This document shows, piece by piece, positions 1-9,800 of a DNA stretch of 46,582 bases. The stretch's first letter is position 1, and every line of letters begins with the position of its first letter. The position numbers and the translations under genes are program-made. Source of the DNA: Candidatus Eiseniibacteriota bacterium (GTDB taxonomy: Bacteria; Eisenbacteria; RBG-16-71-46); assembly GCA_005893295.1 (NCBI GenBank), contig VBOY01000071.1, positions 1 to 46,582 of the forward strand, read 5' to 3'. Below the pieces are notes generated by a model. The model was given only the letters and a program-made list of their open reading frames with translations, had not been told where the DNA came from and searched no databases.

Positions 1-1488
1 CCCCCCCTCGTGTTCGGGCTTTTCCGGGGCCCCGCCCTGATCGACGACGCCCACATCACCTTCCGCTACGCCGAGAACATCGCGCGGGGCCATGCCTTCG
101 GCTTCAATTCGGAGCCTCTGCTCGGTGCGACGGCGCCGCTGTACTGCCTGCTCCTGGCGCTGCTGCGGATGGCTGGAATCGCGCCGACCGTCGCTGCGTT
201 CGCCCTCGGCGTGACGGCGGCGGCACTCACCCCCGTTCTGCTCTGGAGGATTGGCACGGCCGCGGGGCGACCGGTGGTCGGGCTCTTGGGCGGAGGTCTG
301 CTGGCGCTGATGCCGGATTGGTGGCTCAACAGCAAGACGGGAATGGAGACGACGCTCGCGGGGATGCTCCTGTCACTCACCATTCTCTTAGACCTCCGGG
401 GCTGGAGCGCCTCCAGTGGTCTGGCCGCGGCGCTCCTCGGACTCACGCGTCCCGACGCCGCCGGTCTTGCGATCCTTCTGCTCGCGAAGCAAATCCTGGT
501 GGATCGTCGCTTCGCTCGCGCCTGGCGATTCGCCGCCGCGGGACTGGCCGGTCTCGCCCCGTGGCTGTTGTATGCGACCTACACCTTCGGGACTCCGCTT
601 CCCCAGTCCCTGGCCGCCAAGCGCCTGATCCACCCCCTCCCCTGGCCCGAGGCCCTGCAGCGGAACTTCGGGTGGCTCGCGGGGGCAGGCGACGGCTCGG
701 CCGGAATGTTCATCCTGTTCGTGCTCTGGCTCGTCGGGGTGAGCGCCGCGGCGCGCGCCTGGAGGGAGGGGCTTCCGTATCTGGTCTGGCCTGCAGTGGC
801 CCTCCTTGGCCTCTCTCTCCTGCAGATTGGCCCCTTCTTCTGGTATCGGATTCCCCTGCTTCCCTGCGTGGCCTTCGGTGCCGCGCTGGGCTTCGAGGCG
901 TTGCGCGCCCACCTCTGCAGCGCTCGGCTCCGCGTCGCGGCAGCCGCTTCCTGGCTGCTGCCGGTGGCCATCGTCCTCCTCCTCATTGCGAAAAACGGGT
1001 CGTGGATCTGGAACGGCCGCAACCTCCAATCGGTCAACGCCAAGGAGGTCGCCATGGCGGACATGGCCCGCGAGATCCGGGAGAGGACGCAGGCTGTCGG
1101 AAGGGATCCCGCCTCCTTGACGGTCTATGTCGGGGAGGTCGGGGTGATCGGCTACGAGCTGCCGGAGGCGCGAATCATCGACAGCGCCGGAATCAATTCC
1201 CGGGAGGTCTTCGAATTGCGGAAGCGGGACGGGGAGAGGCTGCGTCGTGAGAACCCGGGGTCTCCCTGGTTCGCCTACCCGGAGCAATCGGTGCAATGGA
1301 GCCGGGAAGTGATCCAGACTTTTCGCCCCGACTTCATCGCCTCGGACAGCCGCTACCTCCACCTGCCGGAGCTTGCCGAAGATCCGACCTTCCGCGCCCG
1401 CTACGAGCCGGTGCAGCGCTGGAGCTTCCCGAACGGCGTGTCTCTCGTCCTGCTTCAGCGTCGTGACGGTCCCCGGTCCGGCGGGTAA
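1..1488 (+). CDS. GT-C-like membrane glycosyltransferase, 5' partial
   Basis: The frame is open to the left edge, so the N-terminus is missing; a GTG at 10 is only the first start codon inside the window. About 495 residues are visible. Near the visible N-terminus is a DD motif (LIDDAHITFRYAENIARGH), a hallmark of the first extracytoplasmic loop of polyprenyl-phosphate-sugar GT-C transferases (ArnT/PMT-like). Many hydrophobic segments follow up to about residue 340, then a soluble C-terminal region of about 150 residues. By family it would move a sugar from a lipid-linked donor onto an outer-surface acceptor; donor and acceptor cannot be told. It is separated from the cluster by a regulator and is probably a flanking gene, although glycosylation of the product cannot be excluded. 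Family call moderately sure, role unknown. Confidence 0.6.
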   Translation, partial: PPLVFGLFRGPALIDDAHITFRYAENIARGHAFGFNSEPLLGATAPLYCLLLALLRMAGIAPTVAAFALGVTAAALTPVLLWRIGTAAGRPVVGLLGGGLLALMPDWWLNSKTGMETTLAGMLLSLTILLDLRGWSASSGLAAALLGLTRPDAAGLAILLLAKQILVDRRFARAWRFAAAGLAGLAPWLLYATYTFGTPLPQSLAAKRLIHPLPWPEALQRNFGWLAGAGDGSAGMFILFVLWLVGVSAAARAWREGLPYLVWPAVALLGLSLLQIGPFFWYRIPLLPCVAFGAALGFEALRAHLCSARLRVAAAASWLLPVAIVLLLIAKNGSWIWNGRNLQSVNAKEVAMADMAREIRERTQAVGRDPASLTVYVGEVGVIGYELPEARIIDSAGINSREVFELRKRDGERLRRENPGSPWFAYPEQSVQWSREVIQTFRPDFIASDSRYLHLPELAEDPTFRARYEPVQRWSFPNGVSLVLLQRRDGPRSGG

Positions 1489-1530
1489 GCCAGCAGTCCT
1501 CCTCGGGACCTTCCTCTCATTGGGACGCAC

Positions 1531-1559
1531 TTGACCCGGACCCCCATAAAATCTAGAGT
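1531..1559 (+). promoter_or_regulatory. Candidate sigma70-type promoter for the Crp-family gene
   Basis: TTGACC (1531-1536) and TAGAGT (1554-1559) are 17 nt apart, in an AT-richer patch between the membrane protein and the regulator. Start of transcription would be near 1566. This is a pattern match by eye with a weak -10 (4 of 6). Confidence 0.3.
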
Positions 1560-1705
1560 CGTTCATCCGAGAAACCGAGATTTTGAAGGATTCCTATCCT
1601 TTGCTCTGAATCATGGAGGATGCGGTCCGGCCCTATTTTGTTCGGCGGGGATCAGCGCCAGCTAGGAGACTTGCCAGCAGGTCAATGAATTCGGGAGGTT
1701 TTCAC

Positions 1706-2377
1706 TTGCAAACCACAGACCACGAAAAACTTCACCGCTGCTACCCAGTGCTAGACCAGTTGCCTGCGGATCTGCTCCGGCGAGTTAGACAGGAGGCCAG
1801 GCTTGTGAAGGCACCGGCTGGCCAGGAGCTGTTTTACGACGGAAGCCCCTGTACCGCCTATCCAATGCTGATCGAAGGGACCATTCGAGCCACAAAATCC
1901 GGCCCCGATGGACAGGAGATTCTTCTTTACCACCTGCAGCCGGGAGAATCGTGCGTCATCACGGTGGTGGCGCTGCTCGGTGAGACTCCCTATCCGGCCC
2001 GGGCGGTGGTCGAGACGGAATTGAGCCTCTTCGCCGTTCCCAGAAACCTGTTCCTGGAGCTGGTCCTGAAGTCCCCACCCTTCCGGGTCTTCGTCTTCCA
2101 GTTTCTCTCCATCAGGATGGCCCACCTGATGGCCCTCATCGACGACGTGGCCTTTCGCCGGGTCGATCAACGACTGGCTTCGCACCTGCTGCTTCACAAA
2201 GGGCCCATCACCGTGACCCATCAAACGCTGGCCGATTCCCTGGGGACCACGCGGGAAGTCGTGAGCCGAATTCTGGAATCGTTTCAACAGTCGGGCGTGC
2301 TAAGGCTGGGCCGGAAACGAATCCAAATCTTGAACCGGAATGCTCTGGAACGGGTCCATCGGGCCCAAGAAAGCTGA
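1706..2377 (+). CDS. Crp/Fnr-family transcriptional regulator
   Basis: The protein has about 223 residues from the preferred start. An N-terminal cyclic-nucleotide-binding-type beta-barrel contains YPMLIEGTIRATKSGPDGQE and LQPGESCVITVVALLG. A long dimerisation helix follows (FQFLSIRMAHLMALIDDVAF), then a winged helix-turn-helix with LADSLGTTREVVSRILESF as recognition region. The frame is open from ATG 1613 and has another ATG at 1685, but neither has a well-spaced Shine-Dalgarno. TTG 1706 is preceded by GGGAGG (1693-1698) at 7 nt, and the reading from there begins close to where family members begin. There is no Fnr-type N-terminal cysteine cluster, so an Fe-S sensor is unlikely; the ligand is unknown. 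It lies directly upstream of a perfect Crp-type operator before the PPTase gene, so it is a good candidate for cluster-linked control (inference). The upstream ATGs remain possible. Confidence 0.85.
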   Translation: MQTTDHEKLHRCYPVLDQLPADLLRRVRQEARLVKAPAGQELFYDGSPCTAYPMLIEGTIRATKSGPDGQEILLYHLQPGESCVITVVALLGETPYPARAVVETELSLFAVPRNLFLELVLKSPPFRVFVFQFLSIRMAHLMALIDDVAFRRVDQRLASHLLLHKGPITVTHQTLADSLGTTREVVSRILESFQQSGVLRLGRKRIQILNRNALERVHRAQES

Positions 2378-2621
2378 TGGGTCCGAGCAAAAAGATTGGG
2401 GGGACAGCGTCTCCGCTTTCCCCCCATCCCCCTCTCTCTCCCCTCTGGGGGAGGTGGCCTGCCCCAGAGGACGCCCGGCGGTCTCCGCTCCCCGGAAAAG
2501 GGTCGGCAGTCAGCTCGCTCTCCTGGTCAACCCTCCCGCCGGGGAGCGGAATACACTTCCTAGGCCGAAGGAGAAGTCAACCGCCGGTGGCGGCATTCTA
2601 GAGACCCGCGATGGCCAGCTT
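2378..2621 (+). other. Intergenic region with a C/G-rich hairpin
   Basis: There is no credible gene here; short frames lack start signals and family features. At 2438-2453 CTCCCC and GGGGAG pair around a 4-nt loop inside a pyrimidine-rich tract. This resembles the CCCTCTCCCC-type intergenic repeats common in high-GC genomes. No T-run follows, so an intrinsic terminator for the regulator gene is possible but not supported. Confidence 0.35.
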
Positions 2622-2639
2622 TTGTGACTCCAGTCACAA
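2622..2639 (+). promoter_or_regulatory. Perfect Crp-type operator (TGTGA-N6-TCACA)
   Basis: TTGTGACTCCAGTCACAA is an exact 8-bp inverted repeat with a 2-nt centre and contains the canonical TGTGA-N6-TCACA core. It lies 39 nt before the PPTase ATG and about 245 nt after the Crp/Fnr-family gene. A possible weak promoter (TGGCCA 2612-2617, 17 nt, CACAAT 2635-2640) would overlap it, which suggests repression rather than class I or II activation. The palindrome is seen directly; the binding protein and the sign of regulation are inferred. Confidence 0.75.
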
Positions 2640-2678
2640 TACCGCTCAGGAAAAGCACCGACGAAGGAAGCCGTTGAC

Positions 2679-3341
2679 ATGATCGAGACGCTCTTCCCCA
2701 GGGAAGTCCACACCTGTTGCACCACCGAGGAGCCGGACCCCGGACTGTTGTATCCAGAGGAGGCGGAGTGCGTTCGCGGAGTCGTTCCTCTCCGGCGGCG
2801 GGAGTTCGCCCAGGGGCGCCTTTGCGCCCGACGGGCGCTGGCCGAGCTGGGGATCCGGAACTTTCCCCTGCTCATGAAACAGGATCGATCCCCCGTCTGG
2901 CCCGAGGCGATCGTCGGCAGCCTCTCCCATAGTGGGGGCTACTGCGCCGTGGCCCTGGCCAGAAAGTGCATCATCGGCGGTTTGGGTCTGGACGTTGACA
3001 CCGCCGAGTCGCTGGAAGAGGAGCTTGTCCCATTGATTTGCGGCGCCAGCGAAATCGCCCGGCTGGAGGACTCCCGGGAGGCCGACCGAGGTTTGCTGGC
3101 GAAGCTGGTGTTTAGCGCCAAGGAAAGCGTCTTCAAATGCGTCTATCCGCTGACGGGCGTCTTCCTGGACTTCCATGATTGCGAGATCGAGCTGCAACAG
3201 GGTGCGGGCAGCTTCTCCGCCACCCTCACGAATCCGCGCCTGCCTCCACCCTGGAAGGGGCGGCGGCTCCGGGGACGATTCGCCCGGGGCCCGAAGCAGC
3301 TGTTCACGGGCATTGCCCTCTCCGCCGAGAGCCTCAGGTAG
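2679..3341 (+). CDS. 4'-phosphopantetheinyl transferase (Sfp/EntD type)
   Basis: This enzyme moves the phosphopantetheine arm of CoA onto the conserved Ser of carrier domains, turning the apo ACP/PCPs of this cluster into their active form. The protein has 220 residues, typical for the Sfp/EntD class. Visible motifs are the N-terminal basic stretch RRREFAQGRLCARRAL (about 39-54), PVWPEAIVGSLSHS (about 72-85), the Mg-binding GLDVD (about 103-107) and FSAKESVFK (about 145-153) with its catalytic Glu/Lys. The start ATG is preceded by AAGGAAG (2664-2670) at 8 nt. The first part resembles EntD-like enzymes more than Sfp proper. It sits between the operator and the first synthetase, so it is probably the dedicated PPTase of the cluster. 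Confidence 0.93.
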   Translation: MIETLFPREVHTCCTTEEPDPGLLYPEEAECVRGVVPLRRREFAQGRLCARRALAELGIRNFPLLMKQDRSPVWPEAIVGSLSHSGGYCAVALARKCIIGGLGLDVDTAESLEEELVPLICGASEIARLEDSREADRGLLAKLVFSAKESVFKCVYPLTGVFLDFHDCEIELQQGAGSFSATLTNPRLPPPWKGRRLRGRFARGPKQLFTGIALSAESLR

Positions 3342-3801
3342 TGGCTCGCCGATCCGGCCTGTACGCCAGGCGCGGCCGGAATCCCCCGCCTCTCCACCCT
3401 CCTTATCATCTATAGGGGGTGCGCCGGCAGGTCGGCGGACCGACTCCCGCGGATGGACTGCCGGAATCCTCTCAACCCGCAGGCGTTGCATCCGAGCCTT
3501 CCAAGAACATTCCGCTTGCCGTCCCGCTGAAGCGTGGGTATCATGCATTTCTCTGAGCCGTCAGAAAGATGCCGCCTGAGGCACCCGTTGCCTGGCGGGG
3601 ATTCGGAGCACATTCCGCGTTCTGGGTGCACGGGCCGGTCTCCCGGACGTGTGCCCCCGGAGTCGGACTGCCTTCGGTGGCCTGGGCGGATGGTCGTCGG
3701 AGTCGCGACTCGCTACCGTGCCACCGGGGTGCGATCGGGTCACGCTTCGCACCTCTGACTTGATCTCTGGGTTCGGGAAGCGGGGCCCCATCGGGAGGGC
3801 C
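3342..3801 (+). other. Non-coding leader between PPTase and first NRPS
   Basis: No convincing gene is seen in these 460 nt. Just after the PPTase stop, CCGGCC (3354-3359) and GGCCGG (3374-3379) can pair over a 14-nt loop, but no T-run follows. The frame of the following NRPS is open back to GTG 3649, yet the translated stretch before about 3802 has no family-like sequence and was not used. A candidate promoter lies at 3516-3544. Confidence 0.5.
3516..3544 (+). promoter_or_regulatory. Candidate sigma70-type promoter for the NRPS operon
   Basis: TTGCCG (3516-3521) and TATCAT (3539-3544) have the ideal 17-nt spacing, with a good -10 (5 of 6). Transcription would start near 3551 and give a leader of about 250 nt before GTG 3802. 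This is a pattern match only. Confidence 0.4.
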
Positions 3802-6800
3802 GTGAAACTCCCAGTTCGTACGGCACGTGAGCGTGAGAATGCGGCGGTCGGGAGTGCGCGGACGATCGTCGACGTCCTGCTTCGGCGTGCCGCGGAGCAA
3901 GCCTCCGAGACGGTCTTCGCGTTCATCTCCGACGGGCAAACCGACGCGGCGGCGCTGACCTTCGCCCAGCTCGACGCGCGCGCCCGGGCGATCGCCTCCC
4001 GACTCCTCGTCGATGGCCTGAGCGGCGAGCCTGCCCTGTTGCTCTACCCGGCCGGCTTGGAATTCATCGAAGCATTCTTCGGATGCCTGTACGCCGGTGT
4101 GGTTGCGGTGCCGGCCCCTCCACCGCGGGGCGAGCGGAGCCTGGATCGCCTCGCGGCCATCGCTGCCAATGCGGAGGCCCGTGCCGCTCTCGCTCCCGCA
4201 AACCTTCTGCGGCGTTTCCGGGAGGCGCGTGCGAGCCACGCGGCGCTCGCCGGGCTGCGTTGGATGGCCACCGACGAAGTGCCCGCCGACGCGGCCACCG
4301 GGTTCGTCCCCCAGGCGCTGCAGGCGGAGTCCCTCGCCTACCTCCAGTACACCTCCGGATCGACCTGCGAGCCAAAGGGGGTGATGGTCGGCCACGCAAA
4401 CCTCGTGGCCAACTGCGAGGACATCCGGCGGGGATTCGGCCATACCCGGAAGAGCAGGTCCCTCTCCTGGCTGCCGCATTTCCACGACATGGGGCTCGTC
4501 GACGGCGTGGTTCAGCCCGTCTACTCAGGGTTCCCGGCCGTCCTGATGAGCCCCGGCAGCTTCCTCCAGAGCCCATCCCGCTGGCTCGAGACGATATCCC
4601 GCCACCGGATCACCCATTCCGGCGGCCCCAACTTCGCCTACGACCTCTGTGTCCGGCGCATCGATCCGGACAACGCCAAGCTCGATCTCCGCTCCTGGGC
4701 CGTCGCCTACAACGGCGCCGAGCCGGTCCGCGCGGAGACTCTGGAGCGTTTCGCCTCCCGATTCGCGCCGTGCGGGTTCCGCCGCTCGGCCTTCTATCCC
4801 GCTTACGGCCTCGCGGAGGCGACCCTCAAGGTCAGCGGAGGCCGGCGTGGCGAGGGGCCGCGGATCCTGCACCTGAACCGCGCGGCGCTGCAAGCCGGAC
4901 GCGCCGCGGACGACGACACAGGCCAGGCGCTCGTCGGCTCGGGGCGCCCGGGTGCCGGAACACGAGCCGCCATCGTCGACCCCCTAAGCGGCCACCGCCG
5001 AGCGGAAAACGAGGTCGGGGAAATCTGGGTCTCGGGACCGTCCGTGGCCCTGGGCTACTGGAGCCGGAGCGACGAGACCGCGCGCAGCTTCGGCGCACGG
5101 ATCCCGGGAAACCGATCCCGGTTTCTGCGTACCGGCGACCTCGGATTCCTGCGTGACGGTGAGGTCTTCGTCACCGGGCGGCTGAAAGATCTCCTCATCA
5201 TCCGGGGCCGGAACCTCTACCCTCAGGACATCGAGCGCACCGCCCAGGAGTGCCACGCGGCGTTGCGCGCCGGCGCCGCCTTCGGGGTGGAGGTCGCGGG
5301 AGAGGAGCGCCTGGTTCTCGTGCAGGAGGTCGATCGGCATAGAGGAAGCGACTCGCCGGAGATCTTCGCCGCCCTCCGCACGGCCATCGTCGAGACGTAC
5401 GAGGTGGATCCCTTCGCCGTTGTGCTCGTCGGACCTGCCGGGGTGCCGAAGACTTCCAGCGGCAAGGTGCGACGGGCCGCCTGTCGCGCCATGTTTCTCG
5501 CAGACGCGCTGCCGGTCGTCGCCCGATGGCAGGCTCCCGAGGCCCCCGACACTCCGGACTCCGATAGGGCACCCGCGGACGTCCGCGCCTGGATGGCTGC
5601 GCGACTCACCTCGAAGCTCGGAGTTCCGCCCGGCTCCCTCCGCTTCGACCAGCCGCTGGCGGCCCTCGGATTCGACTCGCTGCGGTCGCTCGAGCTGGCG
5701 CACGAGATCCAGCAGCGCTTCGGGGCGACCCTGCCGGCAGCTGACCTGCTCGCGGCGGCGTCTCTCTCGGAGATCGCGGCGCGGGTCGAGGCCGAATCGG
5801 CCTCCGCTTGCGGCGCGCCGGGCGGCGTGTGCAGCGAGCCGGAGGAATGCCCCCTCTCCGCCGGCCAGCAGGCGATCTGGTTCCTGCAGGAGCTGGCGCC
5901 CGACAGCACGGCCTACACCATGGCCTCGGCGCTGCGCCTCACGGGCCCGCTTCGTGAAGCGGCCCTGGAGGGGGCGGTGCGCGCCCTCATCGCGCGCCAC
6001 GCGTCCCTGCGGGCGAGAATCGTCTCTGAGGGTGTCGGGCCGAGGCAGCGCTTCGATGTCGGGTTCGAGGCGATCTACTCTCGAGAGAATCTGGACGACC
6101 GCGCGCCCGGCAGTCTTGCCGACCGGCTCGCCGAGCAGGCTTACCAGCCGTTCCCTCTGGCCGAGGGTCCCCTTTTCCGCCTCGCGCTCCTGCGCACTGC
6201 CGACTCCCACATCCTGCTGGTCTCGGCCCACCATGCCATCGCGGACCTCTGGTCGCTCTCGGTCGTCCTGCGGGATCTCCAGGCGCTGTACGCGGCCCAG
6301 CTCGGCCTCCCGGGCGGGTGCGAGGCGGCTGCGCCGCATCCCTCGGAGTTCGTCCGCTGGCAGGAGCAGTTGGTGGGGAGCGGCGCGGGCGAGTCGCAAT
6401 TCAAGTTCTGGCTCGGCCAGATCGCAGGCGAAATCCCCGCCCTCGATCTCCCCGCCGATCGGGCACGTCCCCCGGCCCAGACCTTCGCCGGAGCCGCACG
6501 GACGCTGCGCCTCGATCCGGCTCTCGCAGGAAGCCTCCGGGATCTGGCCCGGTCCAGGGGTATCACCCTCTACACGCTGCTGCTCGCCGCCTATCAGGCC
6601 TTTCTGGGTCGAATCACGGGACAAACGCTCGTGCAGGTCGGCTCGCCCGCCTCGGGCCGCACGCTCCCGAGGTTCTCGGGACTCGTCGCCTATCTCGTCA
6701 ACACCGTCGTCCTGCGGGCGGACCTCTCGGAGGACCCGCCGTTCCTGGAGCTGGCCCGCGCGACTCGGGACCGCGTCCTGGGCACCCTCCGGAACCAGGA

Positions 6801-9800
6801 CTACCCCTTTGCGACCCTTGTCCGTCGGCTGGCTCCCAAGCGCGATCCAAGTCGTTCTCCCTTTTTCGACACCCTGTTTGACTTCCAGGGGACCGGGGAC
6901 CTGGTACGCGGCGACCTGGCGGCCGGCAACGGCGGCGCTCGGCTGGAGTTCGCCTTAGGCGTCGCGGCCGAGCCGCTGCCGGTCGCTCGGCGTGGAGCGC
7001 AGTTCGATTTTTCCACCACGGCGATAGACGAGGGAAACGGCATCTCCCTGGAGTTCGAGTACAACTCCGATCTGTTCGACGCGACCACCGTAGACCACCT
7101 GGCGCAGCGGTTCGTGACGCTGCTGGGCGGCGTGGCGGCCGACCCGTCGGCGCGCGTGTCGCAGCTTCCACTCCTGTCGCGCGACGAGCGGGCGGCGGCC
7201 CTGGGAGAATCCAACGCACAGCCGGCGTGCAGGGAGGTGCAGCCGGTGCACCGCCTCTTCGAGCGGCAGGCGGCGCGCCGGCCCGCGGCCGCGGCCGTCC
7301 ATCACGGGGAGGCCTGCCTCTCTTATGGCGAGCTGAACCGGCGCGCCGGCGCCCTGGCGAGGTGCCTGCGTGCAGTCGGCGTCGGACCCGAGTCGCGCGT
7401 GGCCGTTTGCATCGAAAAGTCAGCCGATCTGATCGTGGCGCTCCTGGGGGTGCTCAAGGCCGGCGGCGCCTACGTTCCCATCGACCCGTCGCTCCCTGCC
7501 GCTCGCCGGCACTTCATGGCGGCCGACTCGGGGGCAGTGGTCCTCCTCGCCCGCGCCGGGCTCGCCCGGGGCTTCCCCCCGCAGCTCCTCCGTCTGGACC
7601 GCGAAGAGTGGCCGGACCCTGCCGTCGAGGGCGCGGCGGATGGGGAGAATCTCGCCGTCTCTCCGGCGCCGGGCAACCTCGCCTACCTGATCTACACCTC
7701 CGGAACGTCGGGCACGCCGAAGAGCGTCGGCGTCACCCAGGCGAATCTGCACGGCGCCTTTCGCGCCTGGGAGAAGAGCTACGACCTGCCTTCTCTCGCG
7801 ACCCACCTGCAGATGGCCAATCCTGGGTTCGACGTTTTCACGGGCGACCTGGTGCGCGCCCTCTGCTCGGGCGGCACCCTCGTGCTCTGCGATCGGGACA
7901 CCCTGCTCGATCCGCCCTCCCTCGCCGCCCTGGCTCGAACTCACCGCGTCGAGTTTGCCGAGTTCGTCCCGGCCACACTGCGCGAGCTCGCAGGGCACCT
8001 CTGGCGGGTCGGAGAGCGGCTCGACTCGCTCCGGCTCGTCGCGGTCGGGTCGGACACCTGGTCGATGGCCGACTACGCCCTGTTCCGCCGGGCCTTCGGC
8101 CCGGCGACGCGCCTGGTGAACTCGTACGGTGTGACCGAGGCGACCATCGACAGCACCCTGGATGAGGTTACCGAGGGAGAGCGGCAGCGGGCGGCTCCGG
8201 CCATCGGTCGCCCCCTGGCAAACACCTCCGCCTACGTGCTCGACGGAAACCTCGAGCCGCTCCCGGCGGGAATCCGCGGCGAGCTCTACCTGGGCGGACC
8301 CGCCGTCGCGCGGGGATACGTCGCTCGACCGGACCTCACCGCCGAGCGCTTCGTGCCCGACCCCCACGGCGGTCCCGGCACCCGCATGTACCGCACGGGC
8401 GACGCGGCGAGGCGCCGCGCCGATGGGCGCCTGGAATTCGTCGGGCGCACCGATGCGCAGGTGAAGATCCGGGGCTATCGCGTGGAGCCGGCCGAGGTCG
8501 AGGCGGTGCTGAAGACTCACCCCAAGGTACGCGCCTGCGCCGTCGTCGCCCGGGAGCACCGCACCGGCCCCCGGCTCATGGCGTGCGCCGTCCTGGACGG
8601 CGAACTTCCCGAGGCCGCTCCCGGGCTGAGAGCCTACCTGGCGGACAAGCTGCCCGACTACATGGTCCCCTCGGCGATCGTCGTCCTGGAAGCGCTGCCC
8701 CTCTCTGCCAACGGCAAGGTCGACCGCCGGGCGCTCCCCGAGCCGGAGTGGCCCCAGGACTCGGAGTCGGCCGAGGGAGTGCCGGCGAGCGTGGAGGAAC
8801 GCACCCTCGCGGGCATCTGGCAGGGAGTTCTTGGCTTGGCTCGCGTCGGACGGGACGAAAACTTTTTCGAGCTCGGCGGCGATTCAATCCTCAGCATCCA
8901 GGTCGTTGCGCGAGCCCGCGAAGCGGGGCTGCGGGTCACACCGCGGATGCTTTTCGAGCATCCGACGGTGGCCGGGCTCGCCGGCGCCTCCGAACGGGCC
9001 GCAACCGTCGCCCCCGTGATCCCCGCATGGTCGGGCGAGGCTCCCCTCCTCCCGATGCAGCACTGGTTCCTCGATCAGACATTCTCCGAGCCGAGTCACT
9101 GGAATCTGACGGTGGCCCTCGACACCCGCGAACCGCTCGACGCTCAGGCCGTGCGGCGCGCCGTTGCGGCGCTGGTCGAACACCACGATGCGCTGCGCGC
9201 GCGCTTCGAGCACGACGGGACCCACTGGCACCAGGTGATCGAGCCTCCCGGCGCGCCAGAGGCCGACCTGCTTGTCCTCGAAGCCTCCCCGGGCGAAAGC
9301 TTCGAGGCCGCCGTCGGCAGGTGCGCGCAGCGTCTCAACACGAGCCTGGACATTGAGCGCCGCCCCGTCGTCCGCTTCGGAATCGTCGCGGACCGATCGC
9401 ACGCCTCCACGACCCTCGTCCTGGCGGCCCACCACCTGGTCGTGGACGGCGTTTCCCTGCGCCTGCTCGTGGAAGACTTCGACCGGGCATACCGCCAGGC
9501 GCAGACCGGAGGCGGCGTCGGACTGCCGCCGCGAACGCTGCCGGCCGCCACCTGGGCTGCGGCGCTTGCCGAGGCCGCCCGTGCGGGACGATTTGACGGT
9601 GACCTCGACCATTGGCGGCGGCTCGCGGACACCCCGCCGGCGGTTTTTCCGCTGGACCGGACCGCGGCCGGGCCGCGGGAGGAGACGACGGCGGCGGCCA
9701 CGCTCGAGCTCGATGAGCGCGAGACCGGCGATCTTCTACGGGTCTCGGGGAGCGCCGGAGAGCGGGTCGAAAACGTCTTTCTTGCGGCGCTCGCGTCGTC

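Noticed and set aside
2340-2627. Small + strand frame overlapping the end of the Crp gene
   Set aside because: No Shine-Dalgarno, Pro/Ser-rich shadow translation, and it runs through the hairpin repeat.
3649-3801. GTG 3649 as start of NRPS A (51 extra residues)
   Set aside because: The extra sequence has no FAAL-like features, and the region holds a better promoter and leader; start 3802 fits the domain border, though its Shine-Dalgarno spacing is short.
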